Origin: Symbiodinium microadriaticum
Lineage: Eukaryota > Sar > Dinophyceae > Suessiales > Symbiodiniaceae
Direction of reading: 5' to 3'
Length of the DNA stretch: 64,000 bases
Assembly: GCA_001939145.1 (NCBI GenBank)
Contig: LSRX01000469.1
Span: 62,001 to 126,000, forward strand
A program made the translations under genes and the position numbers. The notes beneath the pieces are model-generated. The model worked only from the letters and a program-made list of their open reading frames with translations. It was not told the origin of the DNA and did not search any database. Shown one piece after another: positions 46,079 through 58,655 of the stretch. Each line of letters opens with the position of its first letter. The first letter of the stretch is position 1.

Positions 46079-46174
46079 TACCCATAGGCCCCTGACTAGT
46101 TCCTTTTTGTGGGTGAACGTCTAGGATTCTATAAGGTAATCCCAAGAAAGGAACTACTTAGGGGCCCATGGGTA
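46079..46174. mobile_element. MITE-like palindromic element, family A, copy 6
   Basis: TA then CCCATAGGCCCCTGACTAG; ACTACTTAGGGGCCCATGGG then TA. About 96 bases, good terminal repeats and TA on both sides. Confidence 0.85.
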
Positions 46175-46644
46175 ACCGACAAGTTGACGACTCCCTTTTC
46201 ACTTCCCGGCCCGGGCGCCTTGCCTTACAATCCATCCTTCTGCTCTTGCTCAAGCTGGTGTACTTGGCAAAGATCCACAAGCCTGTCGAGAGTGCAGGTT
46301 ATTTGTCTTCTTCTTCTGACTGTTGCTATCTTATTTTACTGCTAGCTGGTGTTATAGCTGTTCTCAACACACACATATATATATATATATACTGTTTCTG
46401 CATCAGGGTGCAAGATGCCTCCCCGAATCGCATCTAGATTCTAGCAAGCTGGACTAAAGCGTAGGCTTCGGCGCAGGATCCTACCACTTAGGGGTCGACA
46501 TCAGCGCCCCACGATTTTTGAAGCTCCAAGCTTTTGCCGACCTGGTGGGTGGGTTTAGGGTTTAGGGGTGGGTGTCGGCTGAGAGTCTGGCAAGTTCACG
46601 CACGAGATGAAGTCGTGCACGCTGATGGAAGTCTGGCCAGGCAA

Positions 46645-46679
46645 GCGAGAGAGAGAGAGGGAGAGAGAGAGAGAGAGAG
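46645..46679. repeat. GA dinucleotide microsatellite
   Basis: (GA)n with one GGGA interruption. Confidence 0.9.
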
Positions 46680-47336
46680 CCACTCTTCCGTGGATACTTT
46701 CGCCGGGCGACCTGCTGAGACTGTCGAAAAGCTGCCCCCAGAATTTGTTTGAAAGCTGACATAGTTGATAATACTGTCTACCAATCGACAAAAATGAATT
46801 ATCTACATGAATTAAATGTAAGCTACTATACTTTGATGTAGCATGTGTGCATGTCAGAATCTATGGGTGTGCCAGGAGGCACCTGATTCGGAAGGGTGAA
46901 AGTAGGAGCATGACGCAGACGGAGCACATACATCAGTCGAGTGTTGTGTGCAGATTCCCCCCTCACGAATGTATTCCGAATTCCGTCCAAAAATGTAAGC
47001 GCTGGCGACGTCTTCATTCAAGATCTCACAGACAATATCAGACTATTATGAGTAAGTATGACCTGATTCTTCCCAGTCCGTGCTCATGCACGTCCAATGG
47101 AGACGGACTTGGGTCTCACTCTTAATGCCATGACCAGATGCTTTGCCATGTTGAGATGGGAAGATGACGCGAACTCAAGTGGGCACATTCATCAGCAAAC
47201 AAAGACACAGAAACAGTGCCAGAGTCAACGTACGGTCCTCCTCTTCCTGGGACTTGCCAGCAATCAAGAGCCACTCGCTGACCTTCGGTCTAGGTTCTTC
47301 GCGGCTCGTGACTCTGATACCATGTATGCTCATAGG

Positions 47337-47393
47337 GTATGTGCATATATGTGCATATATGTGCATATATATATATATATACACACACACATA
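47337..47393. repeat. ATGTGCAT / TA / CA microsatellite
   Basis: Three ATGTGCAT units followed by (TA)n and (CA)n. Confidence 0.85.
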
Positions 47394-49877
47394 TAACGAG
47401 CATGAACTTGTAACTTGCAGCAAATCACGTACGGTACTGCCTCGCTCGTGGATTCGGGACACGACGTCCTGTTGCGACAAGCGTATGGCTCTTTTTCAAA
47501 AGACCTGGCTGAAGTCTGTCTCGCCAGTTACCGGGCGCAGGCGCTCGAATCATTGAGTAGCTAGTGGCACGGCACTTGTCAATGAAAACGAAGTGTCGTT
47601 CCCGCCTTCGCAAAGCATGCGCAAGAACGTTAAGCCACACATGATTCGCGCGGTATCTTGAGTGAGAAGCACCGTTCCGATGGAGGGTGCGCAAACAGCC
47701 CTTCTTAAATCGGGTAGAGTGAAAAAGAGCTAAATCCCCACCCTGAAGCTGAAAATCCGAAATGGTAAAATCAAGAACAGGAAAGAGGCCAAAAACCCGG
47801 CACTGGCCATGTGACTCGGATTTTCCTGCAATCCAGGGCCCCACCCACAGAAAGGGAGGGCGGGCGGCCTATCATACTACTAAAGGATCAACACATGAAA
47901 TAAAAAGACACAATGCAAACAGCAGTGAACAAATGGCAAAACAAGGTAACAAAAAAAACAAAGGCCAAGCAAAGGCAGGTGTGTGTGTGTGTGTGGGAAA
48001 TCCCGCTTTAACCTGGGCTGCGCCTGGCCTCTTCCTTGCTTAGTGTTGCCTCTTTTGTGATGTTCTTGTGTTTGCATGTTAGTTTACGTTTTTCTGGCGG
48101 GTTGGTATAGGAGTGCAAGAAATGCCGTATCACTTGGCCTGTGCCTGGTCTTCCCCGTTTGCCGACAGGTGTTTTTACTTTGACGCTGCCGTTTAGTTTC
48201 ACTTGGTTCTAGCTTGATTTTACGCCTGTTGTACCTTACAGCTTCATGATTACGTTGACACTTACTCGCTTAAGTTTTGGGCTACCTTTTATTCAAAGTG
48301 ACATCTACCTTCTGAATCTTGAGCATATCGGCCGGCTCTGCAATGACAGCTCAGGTTGTCACCCAAGGCGAGCACTCTCGACGACACAGCCGATCGGGAA
48401 AGTAGGGCTGATGCGTATCGGTCGAAGGCGTCGCTGTGAACGTCCGGAAAGTCCAACGCCCTGAGTCTGGCAGCCGAAACGGCATGAGTGACATCACTGC
48501 GCAATTGCAGTCCGATGTGCTGATCTGCAAAAGAGGGCTGCCTAGTAAGATTCGCTCGCTAACAACATAAAGCAGCTGTGCAGAAGCATGATCCTGGGCT
48601 TCAGGATTTAGGTAGTTCTCTACGTAAGGGTACCTTTTGAGTCCCCAACATTAAAATAGTACGGCGCCCGCAAAAAAAAAAGCACCCTGAAAGGGGCCCT
48701 AATTTAGAGAACGGAGCCTTGAAGACACCAGAAGAACTACAGTTTGAAAGCTCCCAAGATGCCCCAAAAGCACTTGATCAACGCCATGCCATGGAATGGA
48801 CGGAAGGTCCGGAGGAAACCGAAGCTATGGGCTGACATGGCTTCGCAAAGAGCCCAAATACCTCGCAATCAACAAACATGCTTGAAAAGAATACAACGCC
48901 TCGATATGGCATGATTCATAAGGTAAATATAAACCGATTGCCTATAGTTAAGGGGTATTGAGCTCTTCGTGTTGCGCTTGCCGAGGAAGGAGCTTCAGAA
49001 GCTGGCGCAAGCCGTCCGGGCTCACAGTGCCCTTTGGAGCAAACCTGGCATCAAGATGCAGTTGAGGGCTTAGGGCCTAAAGAGCTTGGAGCTTAGATGC
49101 GCTGCGTTTCAAGCGTTTGTCGGAGCATGCGACATTCTTCCTTTGGCATTCTACTGACTAGTGCGACTGTTTTCGATCTGCAACTTGGTCTTTGCAACTT
49201 CCCTCGGCTACATTCCCTCAAGCAACACCCAGAGCTCAAAGCGAGGTGAATGAACGATGACTGGACGTCAGTTTCTTGAAATCCCGTTTCCCGGACTCTT
49301 CATGCCAGCTTGCACGACAGGACCTTGGCGAAACCCTGAACCCTCAGCCCTTTGCGAGTTGGAGAACCGGATCCGCAATATAGTAGCAGTATCCCGTCCC
49401 TTCTTGTCCCTACTACATATGGAGGTTGTTCGAGTGTCCTTCATCCCTCATGACCTTCGTCGCGAAAAAACGTTCACAGCACCATCGCGGAACTTTCGCG
49501 GAGGCATGTTTTCATACCTTTGCAAGTTAGAACCCCGAGTTATCAGCCCCAAACGAATGTGCAAAGCTTCCTACAGGCTTCTCGATGGCAAGCTTTTGCG
49601 GGCATTATAATTAAGAGCTTCTGGGGGGCTTCCTAGGGTGTCAAGGCTGCATCAAAGCTGCAAAAACTTGGAAAGGGCTGCATGGTTAAGGCCGTCTTAA
49701 AAGCTTTGATTTTAAGCTTTGAGTTCATACGATGCCGTCTTGGGGTGTAGATTCTTGAGCTTTGTACAATGAGCCCTGGCTAAGCACGTCGACTTTAGCG
49801 ACACTTCGACGGACATTACGCGGAACTTACGCGCTAGACCCTGTATGGGAGTCTATGTAATTTCTGTCTTTGGCTAT

Positions 49878-50200
<323 letters not shown>

Positions 50201-51094
50201 TATTGATGGACGAGATCCTGCGTCGGTTTTCTGCTGCCACCCATCCCTTCCAAACTTTGAATCTTAAAATTGATGCCAAACGGCTCTCGAAAAAGGCATG
50301 TGTGCGAATGGACGAAATCCTGCATCACGCATATGCCTCATCAACATTGACATAAGGGCGAGGAGAGTGAGCCAGTGAACATGTCATGCTTTTCCTTCTG
50401 TGGGTCATGGAGGATGTTGTCCACCTACCGTAGTAACTGCAATAGCAATAGTAGTAGGAGGCACGCCTTCTGAAGGCACTCCGCATGTACTCCTCACTGG
50501 CTTGCAGATCGGACCTCGTCTGGTGCAACAGGGCGTGAAGTCTTCGTCAACTTATGTATGGGAGTTTGTACGAAGGCTTCTCATCACGGGGGCACCTTTC
50601 TTAAAGGGCTCCTGCCAAAGAGGATCTTGCAATTTTGAGGCCTACATGATTGTCTACTCAACCGGGCACTCTTTTAACTTGGGTCTTTCTTGCTCAACCT
50701 GAATTTTGCGGGTGTATGGGGCCCAACAGGACCACGCCATAGGCATCCGTCATCAAAGCACTCCGCAACCTAGTTCAGAAGGGCTCCGAAGCTGCAGCAC
50801 CGTCCACATTGTGGCGAGAACCCCTCCCAGCAGTTTTTCAAATTTCGCCGCTGGCTGAAAACTCAAAAATACAAATCTGAAGGCGTATGTATACACATAC
50901 ACATATTTATTTGTTTAACTCATCTGTTCATCTGTATAGATGTTTATACAGATGTTGCTGGATTTATCTATCTTGTATGTTTTCATTCTGTGCGACGTGC
51001 GCATGATGTCATACCATGTAACCATGTATATTTTTGGCTCCCACGTAACCATGTATATACATCTATGTACATACATGTATGTAAGTTTGTAGAT

Positions 51095-51129
<35 letters not shown>

Positions 51130-51610
51130 CAATGCATAGAAAAAACATACCTACACAGAGAGAGAGAGAGAGAGAGAGAGTGGGAGTGGGAGTGGGAGTG
51201 AGACTGAAAGTGGGAGAGAGAGAGAGAGAGAGAGAGCGAGATAGATACCGTAGATCTTCGTGTACCTTCACCTGGCCAAGCGTCTTATCCACAGCAGCTG
51301 CACGCAACCCAGCAAGCACTTTACCCCAAAACCCTAACCACCACTCATACCGTTCTCTCTCTCTCTCTCTCTCTCTCCCCCTCTCCTCTCTCTCGATAAA
51401 TTCGTGGGGCCCAAAGCCCCTGAACGGACGGACGTGCCTCAAAGCCTGAGATTCTCAAAACCCATTAACCAAGCAACTATTAGGTGGCACTTTGGGAAAC
51501 GTTCTTATTCCCCTTATGATTCCTGTAGAGGTATACCTATTCATAAATACTTCTAGAGGCGTCAAAACTACAACCCGGCAAGCCTAAACCCTAAACAGAC
51601 CTTATGTACT
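50201..51610. other. Stretch with microsatellites, no recognised gene
   Basis: AC/AT repeats at 51,098-51,130, GA tracts at 51,158-51,240 and a CT tract at 51,354-51,397. The GA and CT tracts, some 120 bases apart, are complementary and could form a hairpin. Confidence 0.5.
51158..51397. repeat. GA tract and CT tract in inverted arrangement
   Basis: (GA)n, a GGGAGT hexamer run (51,181-51,200), a second (GA)n, about 115 bases of unique sequence, then (CT)n. Confidence 0.85.
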
Positions 51611-51709
51611 ATAGGGGACTTAATAATTAGAATAAGGTTTTGGGGGTTCCTTATTATAATTATAGTATACCACACCCCAAACCCTATTCTAATTATTAAG
51701 GCCCCTATA
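51611..51709. mobile_element. MITE-like palindromic element, family D, copy 2
   Basis: ATAGGGGACTTAATAATTAG at the left and CTAATTATTAAGGCCCCTAT at the right around GTTCCTTATTATAATTATAG. Telomere-like CCCTAAACCC follows on the right. Confidence 0.8.
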
Positions 51710-52913
51710 TTAGACCCCTAGGCCCTAGACCCCTAAACCCTAGGCCCTACAACCCAGCAAGCCTAAACCCTAAACCCTAAACCCTATATTAGACCTTCCC
51801 CTATAAACCCTTTTTTTGAACCCAGACTCTGCCAATGTGCCGCTTCCCCTATAAACCCTATACACCCTACACCCTAAACAGACCCTCTGAGGCCGTTTCA
51901 AGGCGAGCGCCCTCCCAGCTGCACACGCACGCACGGCCGGCGTCTGAGCCTTGGGCCGCCCCAGATGTGGCATTTAGGGTAGAATGGCCTTCCAGCATTC
52001 GGTTCAGAAGTGCTCAACTCGCTCTGCTCAAGCTTAGTGCCAGCGGTTTGCGGCATATCATAGGAAAGCTACAAAGGGACCACAAGGAACTAGTTTTACG
52101 ATGTATTCATACTTCTGCATCAATTAGACCTCGATGGCCAGTTCGCGTTTGCTGCTGAGCAAAAAATGACTGTCTGCACTGCTTTGGACGGCACTGAACG
52201 CCAAGTCGATTCAATTGCATTTTTCGACATGCCCTTTTGTCGTACTTGGCCCGACTATTTTTTGGCATCCCGCCGGGCTAGGACGAATCTACGATGCAGG
52301 GTCTATATGAGCTGACAAGGACAGCATGGTCTCCACTTTCTTGGAGGTTCCAATTTCGAAAAACTTCATTCAGTGAAGCGGCTCATGCAGCCATCTAGGC
52401 CTTCCTTCGAACACATGCACATCCCAGCGCTCCACTCAATCACGCCTCGCTGCAGTTCTCACCAGCTATGTCCCATCAGTTCTGTGTTTGATGTCATCCC
52501 ACATACCATATTCCCGACGAGTTAGACATGCCAGGAGCCACAGAAGACTGCACTGACTTGTCCAAATAGCCAAGACAACCGAACAGCACTCTGAAACGAC
52601 ATTGGGTCCAAATGCTAGACTCGTCAAGTCTCGAAAGCACAATGATGCCGGAATGCCGAAATATGGTCTGCACGAGCTATCTACACCAAACCACGCTAAA
52701 GCATACCAAACTGATCCATCCTGAACCAAATATTATACTGACTCTACCATCAATGCTCTCGGACAGAATGTCAGCGGGAGAATACACTTCCTGATCTAAG
52801 ACAGCTATTCTGAACTATTTAGGTGAGCGGGCGGCCAACTTACCTCGAAGGTGGGGCAACCTCCTGTCAGGTTCAAATCCTGCGATGCCTCGGAGCGCCG
52901 GAGTGCATGGGAA

Positions 52914-54631
52914 TTACCAACCAGGCCGGCGCAAAAATGCGTTCAGGCCAAGTCCTATGAGGAAGATGCAGAGTGAGATAAGAAGTGTGCAGAATGCAAA
53001 CGCCACCGCTCGAAGCATGGCATTAGCAGTGCCGAAAACAGCCTCATCTGCAAATCGAGTGGGGCCATAAGCTACGACCATTACAAGGACAGGGACAGCT
53101 GCTGCTGCCAACACCGCTAGGTTCTTAAGGAGCTCAAGACAAGTACTCTTTGGTTTCTGCCGACCAAGCCTTAGCAAAAGTATGAAGAAATCCTTGTCGG
53201 CTGGGACGAATAGGAGCCAAATCGCCAATCCTTCGAGTAGAAGGGCAACAGAAGGATGCTCCCAAAGATTCCAATTAGAATCAGGAGTCCAGCTAGCAGA
53301 GACGTCCATGAAGGCCAGCATGATTGGGGAAGTCACTCCCAAAGCCCATGGAGTACTGAATACCTTCTGTGTAAGATCACGGTTCAAAATGTCTAAAACA
53401 TTGGTGCGCACCGTGTCCTCGAAAGATAGCTCGCTGCCAAACCAAATCTTCACACACTCTTTCACGATCTTACGGTCGCACATCATATGTTCACCCGAAG
53501 GGCTCACATGATGTAGGTCACAGCAGGAACTCCTTGTGGAATCAACGGAGATCGACAACAGCTGTAGCTTCATGGTGTCCAAGTCGCGAAAGTAGCTTCG
53601 GACGGTGCTGGCAGCCGGGACTGCAACCACACACGCGCAGAAGACAATGGGCGACAGCAGCTGCACGATGGTTCTTTCGTTGTCGACAGGTACTGTTGCG
53701 ATTGGCATTGCAAGAGCAGCAAAAGTAAGAAAGACTGCGATGGAAAGAGGCCCCATGAAGATGGGCCTGACGATGAGGTGCTGCTGTTGTGACGTCTTGC
53801 TTTTCAGGAACGCGGCAAGCTCAAACAAGCACCACCTAGGTTGGCTCTGCAAAATATACGGAACTTTTGTGACCCTTCTAGAACCAAGAAAGGGAAAACA
53901 CACAAAATGTCCCAATGGCCTACCTAGCCACAACCTCTCAGTCCATGTTGGGTCCCACAGAATGAGCATTCTGTCGGATTTTTTCAGAAGCCCTGCCAGG
54001 CTGAGTATGGCCTCGATCTTCAAGCGAGCATCGCTTTCGCTGATACATATACGGTCAAGGAAAACTGCAGTGCGTGGCCGCCAGAAAATCATCACCAGAC
54101 TTGCGACGACGAGCCCTGAAAATGTTGACCAACAAGACCACTGAAAGCTGTCATCCCACCATCCACGGTCAATTCCAGGAAGGGTTCCCAGACTAAACAG
54201 CAACATCATGCACGCCCCGGTGAGCAAAGACAACAATACTGCAGCAGTGCCGTTGTAGAGAGTTATAATGGCGAAGATCTTCTTCCAATGCCCTCCGTGC
54301 CAAGAGTGACTCCAAAATGTCGATATTCATTGGCTCTTGCGACTCTTATGGTAAAAATCCCCAGCAGATCCAACACGCAATGCTGCAGCAAAATGCTCCA
54401 AGGCACGAAACACCGGGGTCACCCTCAAGACCTCTGGGTTTACCACATCCATCTTGGCAACGCGTTCTAGTATCATCGCTTCCATGTGCAAGTCCGTATC
54501 GGATGCCCAGGCCCTGGAATCCCCACTGTGCCGTGACCGCTGCTCTGGCTGGGGCCACTGCCTTGCCTCTCACACGGCACCTGCAAGTCCAGGATGGAAT
54601 CTTCGCTTCTCGTCTGGCTCGGCCTTCCCAT
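52914..54631 (-). pseudogene. TIR-like multi-pass membrane protein, copy 1, broken 5' end
   Basis: Homologous over its full length to copies 2 and 3. Exon 2 is 52914-53835; a 99-nt GT-AG intron is 53836-53934; exon 1 corresponds to 53935-54631. The start ATG (54629-54631) is present, but about 19 bases are missing compared with copy 2 after GGTCACGGCAC, which shifts the frame, and in the ancestral frame a codon AGA has become TGA at 54327-54329. Downstream of that stop the frame is fully open to the common C terminus LRRPGW. A product could therefore start only at internal Met codons just inside the first membrane segment. The last ~130 codons differ from copies 2 and 3 more than the rest does. 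It may be a pseudogene or an N-terminally truncated variant. Confidence 0.7.
53836..53934 (-). other. GT-AG intron of copy 1, 99 nt, readable in frame
   Basis: Begins GTTGTGGCTAGG after GAGAG and ends CAACCTAG before GTGGTGC on the minus strand. Length is a multiple of three with no stop, so it would add 33 residues if retained. The insert would split the conserved ...TER-WCLFELAAF motif, which argues that it is normally removed. Confidence 0.65.
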
Positions 54632-55753
54632 CTCTGGTGGCCCGGCAGAAAGAAGCGGGTCATGCTATGTAGTGCTGCCTCTACAAGGAGCCAGGATCAC
54701 CAACGGCCGATTACACGAGCTTCCCAAGTAAACAGCAGGAGGAATTACACAGGCAGGTTTGAGGCTTTAAGGGTTTCACTCAGGACAACCCCAACAAGCC
54801 AAGCCTTCCAGCATTCGGTTCAGAAGTGCTCAACTCGTTCTGCTCAAGGTTAGCGCCAGGGGTTTCGGGTATATCATAGGAAAGCTACAAAAGGACCACA
54901 AGGAACTAGTTCTACGACTTATTCAGAATTCTGCATCAAGTAGACGTCGATGGCCAGTTCGCGTTTGCTGCCGAGCAAGAAAAGACTGCCTGCACTGCTT
55001 TGGGCGGACGGCACTGAACGCCAAATCAATTCAATTACATTTTTCGACATGCCCTTTCGTCGTACTTGGCCCGACTATTTTTTTGCATCCCGCCTGGCTA
55101 GGACGAACCTACGATGCAGGGTCTATGTGAGCTGACAAGAACAGCATGGTCTCCACTTTCTTGGAGGTTCCAATAGCAAAAAACTTCACTCAGTGAAGTG
55201 GCTCATGCGGCCATCTAGGCCTTCCTTCGAACACATGCACATCCCAGCGCTCCACTCAATCACGCCTCGCTGCAGTTCTCACCAGCTATGTCCCATCAGT
55301 TCTGTGTTTGATGTCATCCCACATACCGTATTCCCGACGAGATAGACATGCCAGGAGCCGCAGAAGACTGCACTGACTTGTCCAAATAGCCAAGACAACC
55401 GAACAGCACACTGAAACGACATTGGGGTCTAAATGCTAGACTCGTCAAGTCTCGAAAGTGCCATGATGCCGGAATGCCGAAATAGGGTCTGCACGAGCTA
55501 TCTACACCAAGCCACGCAAAAGCATACCAAACTATACTGATCCATCCTGAAGCAGATACTAAACTGACTATACCATCAATGCTCTCGGACAGAATGTCAC
55601 CGGGAGGATACACCTCCCGTCTAAGACAGCTATACTGAACAAGGTGGCTCAAGTCCTTTAGCAGGCGGCCAACTTACTAGACAACTTGGAGGCAACCACC
55701 CCCGTATCAGGTTCACATCCTGTGATGCTTCGGAGCGCCGGAGTGCATGGGAA

Positions 55754-57488
55754 TTACCAACCAGGTCGGCGTAAAAATGCCTTCAGGCCAAGTCCTATGA
55801 GGAAGTTGCACAGTGATATAAGCAGTGTGCAGAATACAAAAGCCAACGCTCGATTCATGGCATTAAGAGCGTCGAAAAGAGCAAGATCTGCAAATCGAGT
55901 GAGGCCATAAGCTACGACCAATACAAGGCAAGGGACAGCTGCTGCTGCCAACACCGATAGGTTCTTAAGGAGCTCAAGACAAGTACTCCTTGGTCTCCGC
56001 CGACCAAGCCTTAGCAAAAGTATCAAGAGATCCTTGTTGGCTGGGACGAATATGAACCAAATCACCAATCCTTCGAGTAGAAGGGCAATAGCAGGATGCT
56101 CCCACGGCACCCAATAATGCTGAGCCCAGCTAGCAGAGACGTCCATGAAGGCCAGCATGATTGGGGAAGTCACTCCCAAAGCCCATGGAGTACTGAATAC
56201 CTTCTGGGTAAGATTACGGTTCAAAATGTCTAAAACATTGGTGCGCACCGTGTCTTCGAAAGTTACCTCGCTGCCAAACCAAATCTTCACACACTCTTTC
56301 ACGATCTTACGGTCGCACATCATACGTTCACCCGAAGGACCCACATGATGTAGATCACAGCAGGAACTCCTTGTGGAATCAACGGAGATCGACAACAGCT
56401 GTAGCTTCATGGTGTCCAAGTCGCGAAAGTAGCTTCGGACGGTGCTGGCAGCCGGGACTGCAACCACACACGAGCAGAAGACAATGGGCGACAGCAGCTG
56501 CACGATGGTTCTTTCGTTGTCGACAGGTACTGTTGCGACTGGTATTGCAAGAGCAGCAAAAGTAAGAAAGATTGCGATGGAAAGAGGCCCCATGAAGATG
56601 GGCCTGACAATGAGGTGCTGCTGTTGTGACGTCTTGCTTTTCAGGAACGCAGCAAGCTCAAACAAGCACCACCTAGGCTGGCTCTGCAAAATATTCGCAA
56701 TTCTTGTGACCCCTCTAGAACCAAGAAAGGGAAAACACAAAATGTCCCAATGGCCTACCTAGCCACAACCTCTCAGTCCACGTTGGGTCCCACAGAATGA
56801 GCATTCTGTCGGATTTTTTCAAAAGCCCTGCCAGGCTGAGTATGGCCTCCATCTTCAAGCGAGCGTCGCTTTCGCTGATACAAATACGGTCAAGGAAAAC
56901 TGCAGTGCGTGGCCGCCAGAAAGTCATTACTAGACTTGCGACGACGAGCCCTGAAAATGTTGACCAACAAGACCACTGCCAACTGTCATCAGCCCATCCA
57001 CGGTCAATTCCAGGAAGGGTTCCCAGACCAAAGAGCAACATCATGCACGCCCCGGTAAGCAAAGACAACAATACTGCAGCAGTGCCGTTGTAGAGAGTTA
57101 TGATGGCGAAGATCTTCTTCCAATGCCCTCCGTGCCAAGAGTGACTCCAAAATGTCGATATTCTTTGGCTCCGGTGACTCTTATGGTAAAAATCCACAGC
57201 AGATCCAGCACGCAATGCTGCAGCAAAATGCTCCAAGGCGCGAAACACCGGGGTCACCCTCAAGACCTCTGGGTTTACAACCTCCATCTTGGCAACGCTT
57301 TCTACCAGAGTTGGTATCATCGCTTCCATGTGCAAGTCCGTATCGGATGCCCTGGAATCCCCGCTGTGCCCGGGACTTGCTGCAGTGCCGTGACCGCTGC
57401 TCTGGCTGGGGCCACTGCCTTGCCTCTCACACGGCACCTGCAAGTCCAGGATGGAATCTTCGCTTCTCGTCTGGCTCGGCCTTCCCAT
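55754..57488 (-). CDS. TIR-like multi-pass membrane protein, copy 2 (545 aa, two exons)
   Basis: Exon 1 is 56770-57488 from the ATG of MGRPSQTRSEDS; exon 2 is 55754-56672; a 97-nt GT-AG intron is 56673-56769. Unspliced, the gene looks frameshifted into two overlapping open frames; the difference is a 2-base deletion within the intron relative to copies 1 and 3, so splicing restores one 545-residue protein. Order: Ser/Gly-rich N terminus, two membrane segments, a cytosolic TIR-like stretch (VFLDRICISESDARLKMEAI, then WDPTWTER joined to WCLFELAAFLKSK), then about six more hydrophobic segments. Proteins with this D-R-x-CI...ML(I/V)L...WC(V/L)FELAAF pattern form a large dinoflagellate family as I remember it; the function is unknown and the TIR relation is inferred from motif shape only. 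Confidence 0.75.
56673..56769 (-). other. GT-AG intron of copy 2, 97 nt
   Basis: Same boundaries as in copies 1 and 3. On the plus strand AAAACACAAAATG replaces AAAACACACAAAATG, a loss of one CA. This makes read-through frameshifting in this copy only. Confidence 0.7.
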
Positions 57489-58655
57489 CTCTGCTGGGAC
57501 GGCAGAAAGAAGCGGGTCATGCTATGTAGTGCTGCCTCTACAAGGAGCCAGGATCACCCACGGCCGATTACACGAGCTTCCCAAGTAAACAGCAGGAGGA
57601 ATTACACAGGCAGGTTTGAGGCTTTAAGGGTTTCACTCAGGACAGCCCCAACAAGCCAAGCCTTCCAGCATTCGGTTCAGAAGTGCTCAACTCGTTCTGC
57701 TCAAGGTTAGCGCCGGGGGTTTCGGGTATATCATACGAAAGCTACAGAGGGACCACAAGGAACTAGTTTTACGATTTATGCATACTTCTGCATCCGTCGA
57801 TGGCCAGTTCGCGTTTGCTGCCGAGCAAGAAAAGACCGTCTGCACTGCTTTGGACACCCCTGAACTCCTGAACGCCAAGTCGATTTAATTACTTTTTTCG
57901 ACATGCCCTTTTGTCGTACTTGGCCCGACCATGTTTTTGGCCGGACGAACCTACGATGCAGGGTCTATAGTCTATATGAGCTGACAGGACTAGGATGGTC
58001 TCCAAATTGTTGGAGGTTCCAATAGTGAAAAACTTCACTCAGTGAAGGGGTTCATGCGGCCATCTAGGCCTTCCTGCGAAAACATGCACATCCCAGCGCT
58101 CCACTCAATCACGCCTCGCTGCAGTTCTCACCAGCTATGTCCCATCAGTTCTGTGTTTGATGTCATCCCACATACCGTATTCCCGACGAGATAGACATGC
58201 CAGGAGCCGCAGAAGACTGCACTGACTTGTCCAAATAGCCAAGACAACCGAACAGCACACTGAAACGACATTGGGGTCTAAATGCTAGACTCGTAAAGTC
58301 TCGAAAGCACCATGATGCCGGAATGCCGAAATAGGGTCTGCACGAGCTATCTGCACCAAACCATGCAAAAGCATACCAAACTATACTGGTCCATCCTGAA
58401 GCATACTAAACTGACTATACCATGAATGCTCTCGGACAGAATGTCACCGGGAGTATACACCTGATCGTCTAAGACAGCTATAGTATAGCTGCTATACTGA
58501 ACTTGGTGGCTCATGTCTTTTAGCAGGCGGCCAACCTACTAGGCAAGTTGGGGGCAACAGAAGTGCAGGGTCTAGCGCATCAACCCTGGAAGATGGGACT
58601 ACCCCCTATTAGGTTCACATCCTGTGACGCTTCGGAGCGCCGGAGCGCCTGGGAA

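Larger units (their letters stand above)
46175..49874. other. Long stretch without recognised gene
   Basis: Contains microsatellites (TA at 46,375-46,391; GA at 46,645-46,679; ATGTGC/TA/CA at 47,337-47,393; GT at 47,979-47,996). Near 48,640-48,715 there is a diverged relative of family C (GTACGGCGCCC, an A10 run, GGGGCCCTAATTTAGAG). No gene supported; the open frame 49,257-49,610 has no recognisable features. Confidence 0.45.

Noticed and set aside
51132..51449. Arg/Glu- or Ser/Leu-rich open frames across GA and CT tracts (also 7.1-7.5 kb, 11.9-12.2 kb, 31.7-32.2 kb)
   Set aside because: They are products of dinucleotide microsatellites with mirror open frames on the other strand.
52466..55652. 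Spacer open frames (87 codons at 52,466-52,729 and 112 codons at 55,314-55,652, minus strand) as a conserved second gene in the array
   Set aside because: They look conserved only because the spacers are duplicates. Their lengths and starts differ between units and unit 3 has no equivalent frame.
56673..56769. Copy 2 of the TIR-like gene as a frameshifted pseudogene
   Set aside because: The 2-base loss lies inside the GT-AG intron shared by all three copies; the spliced frame is intact.
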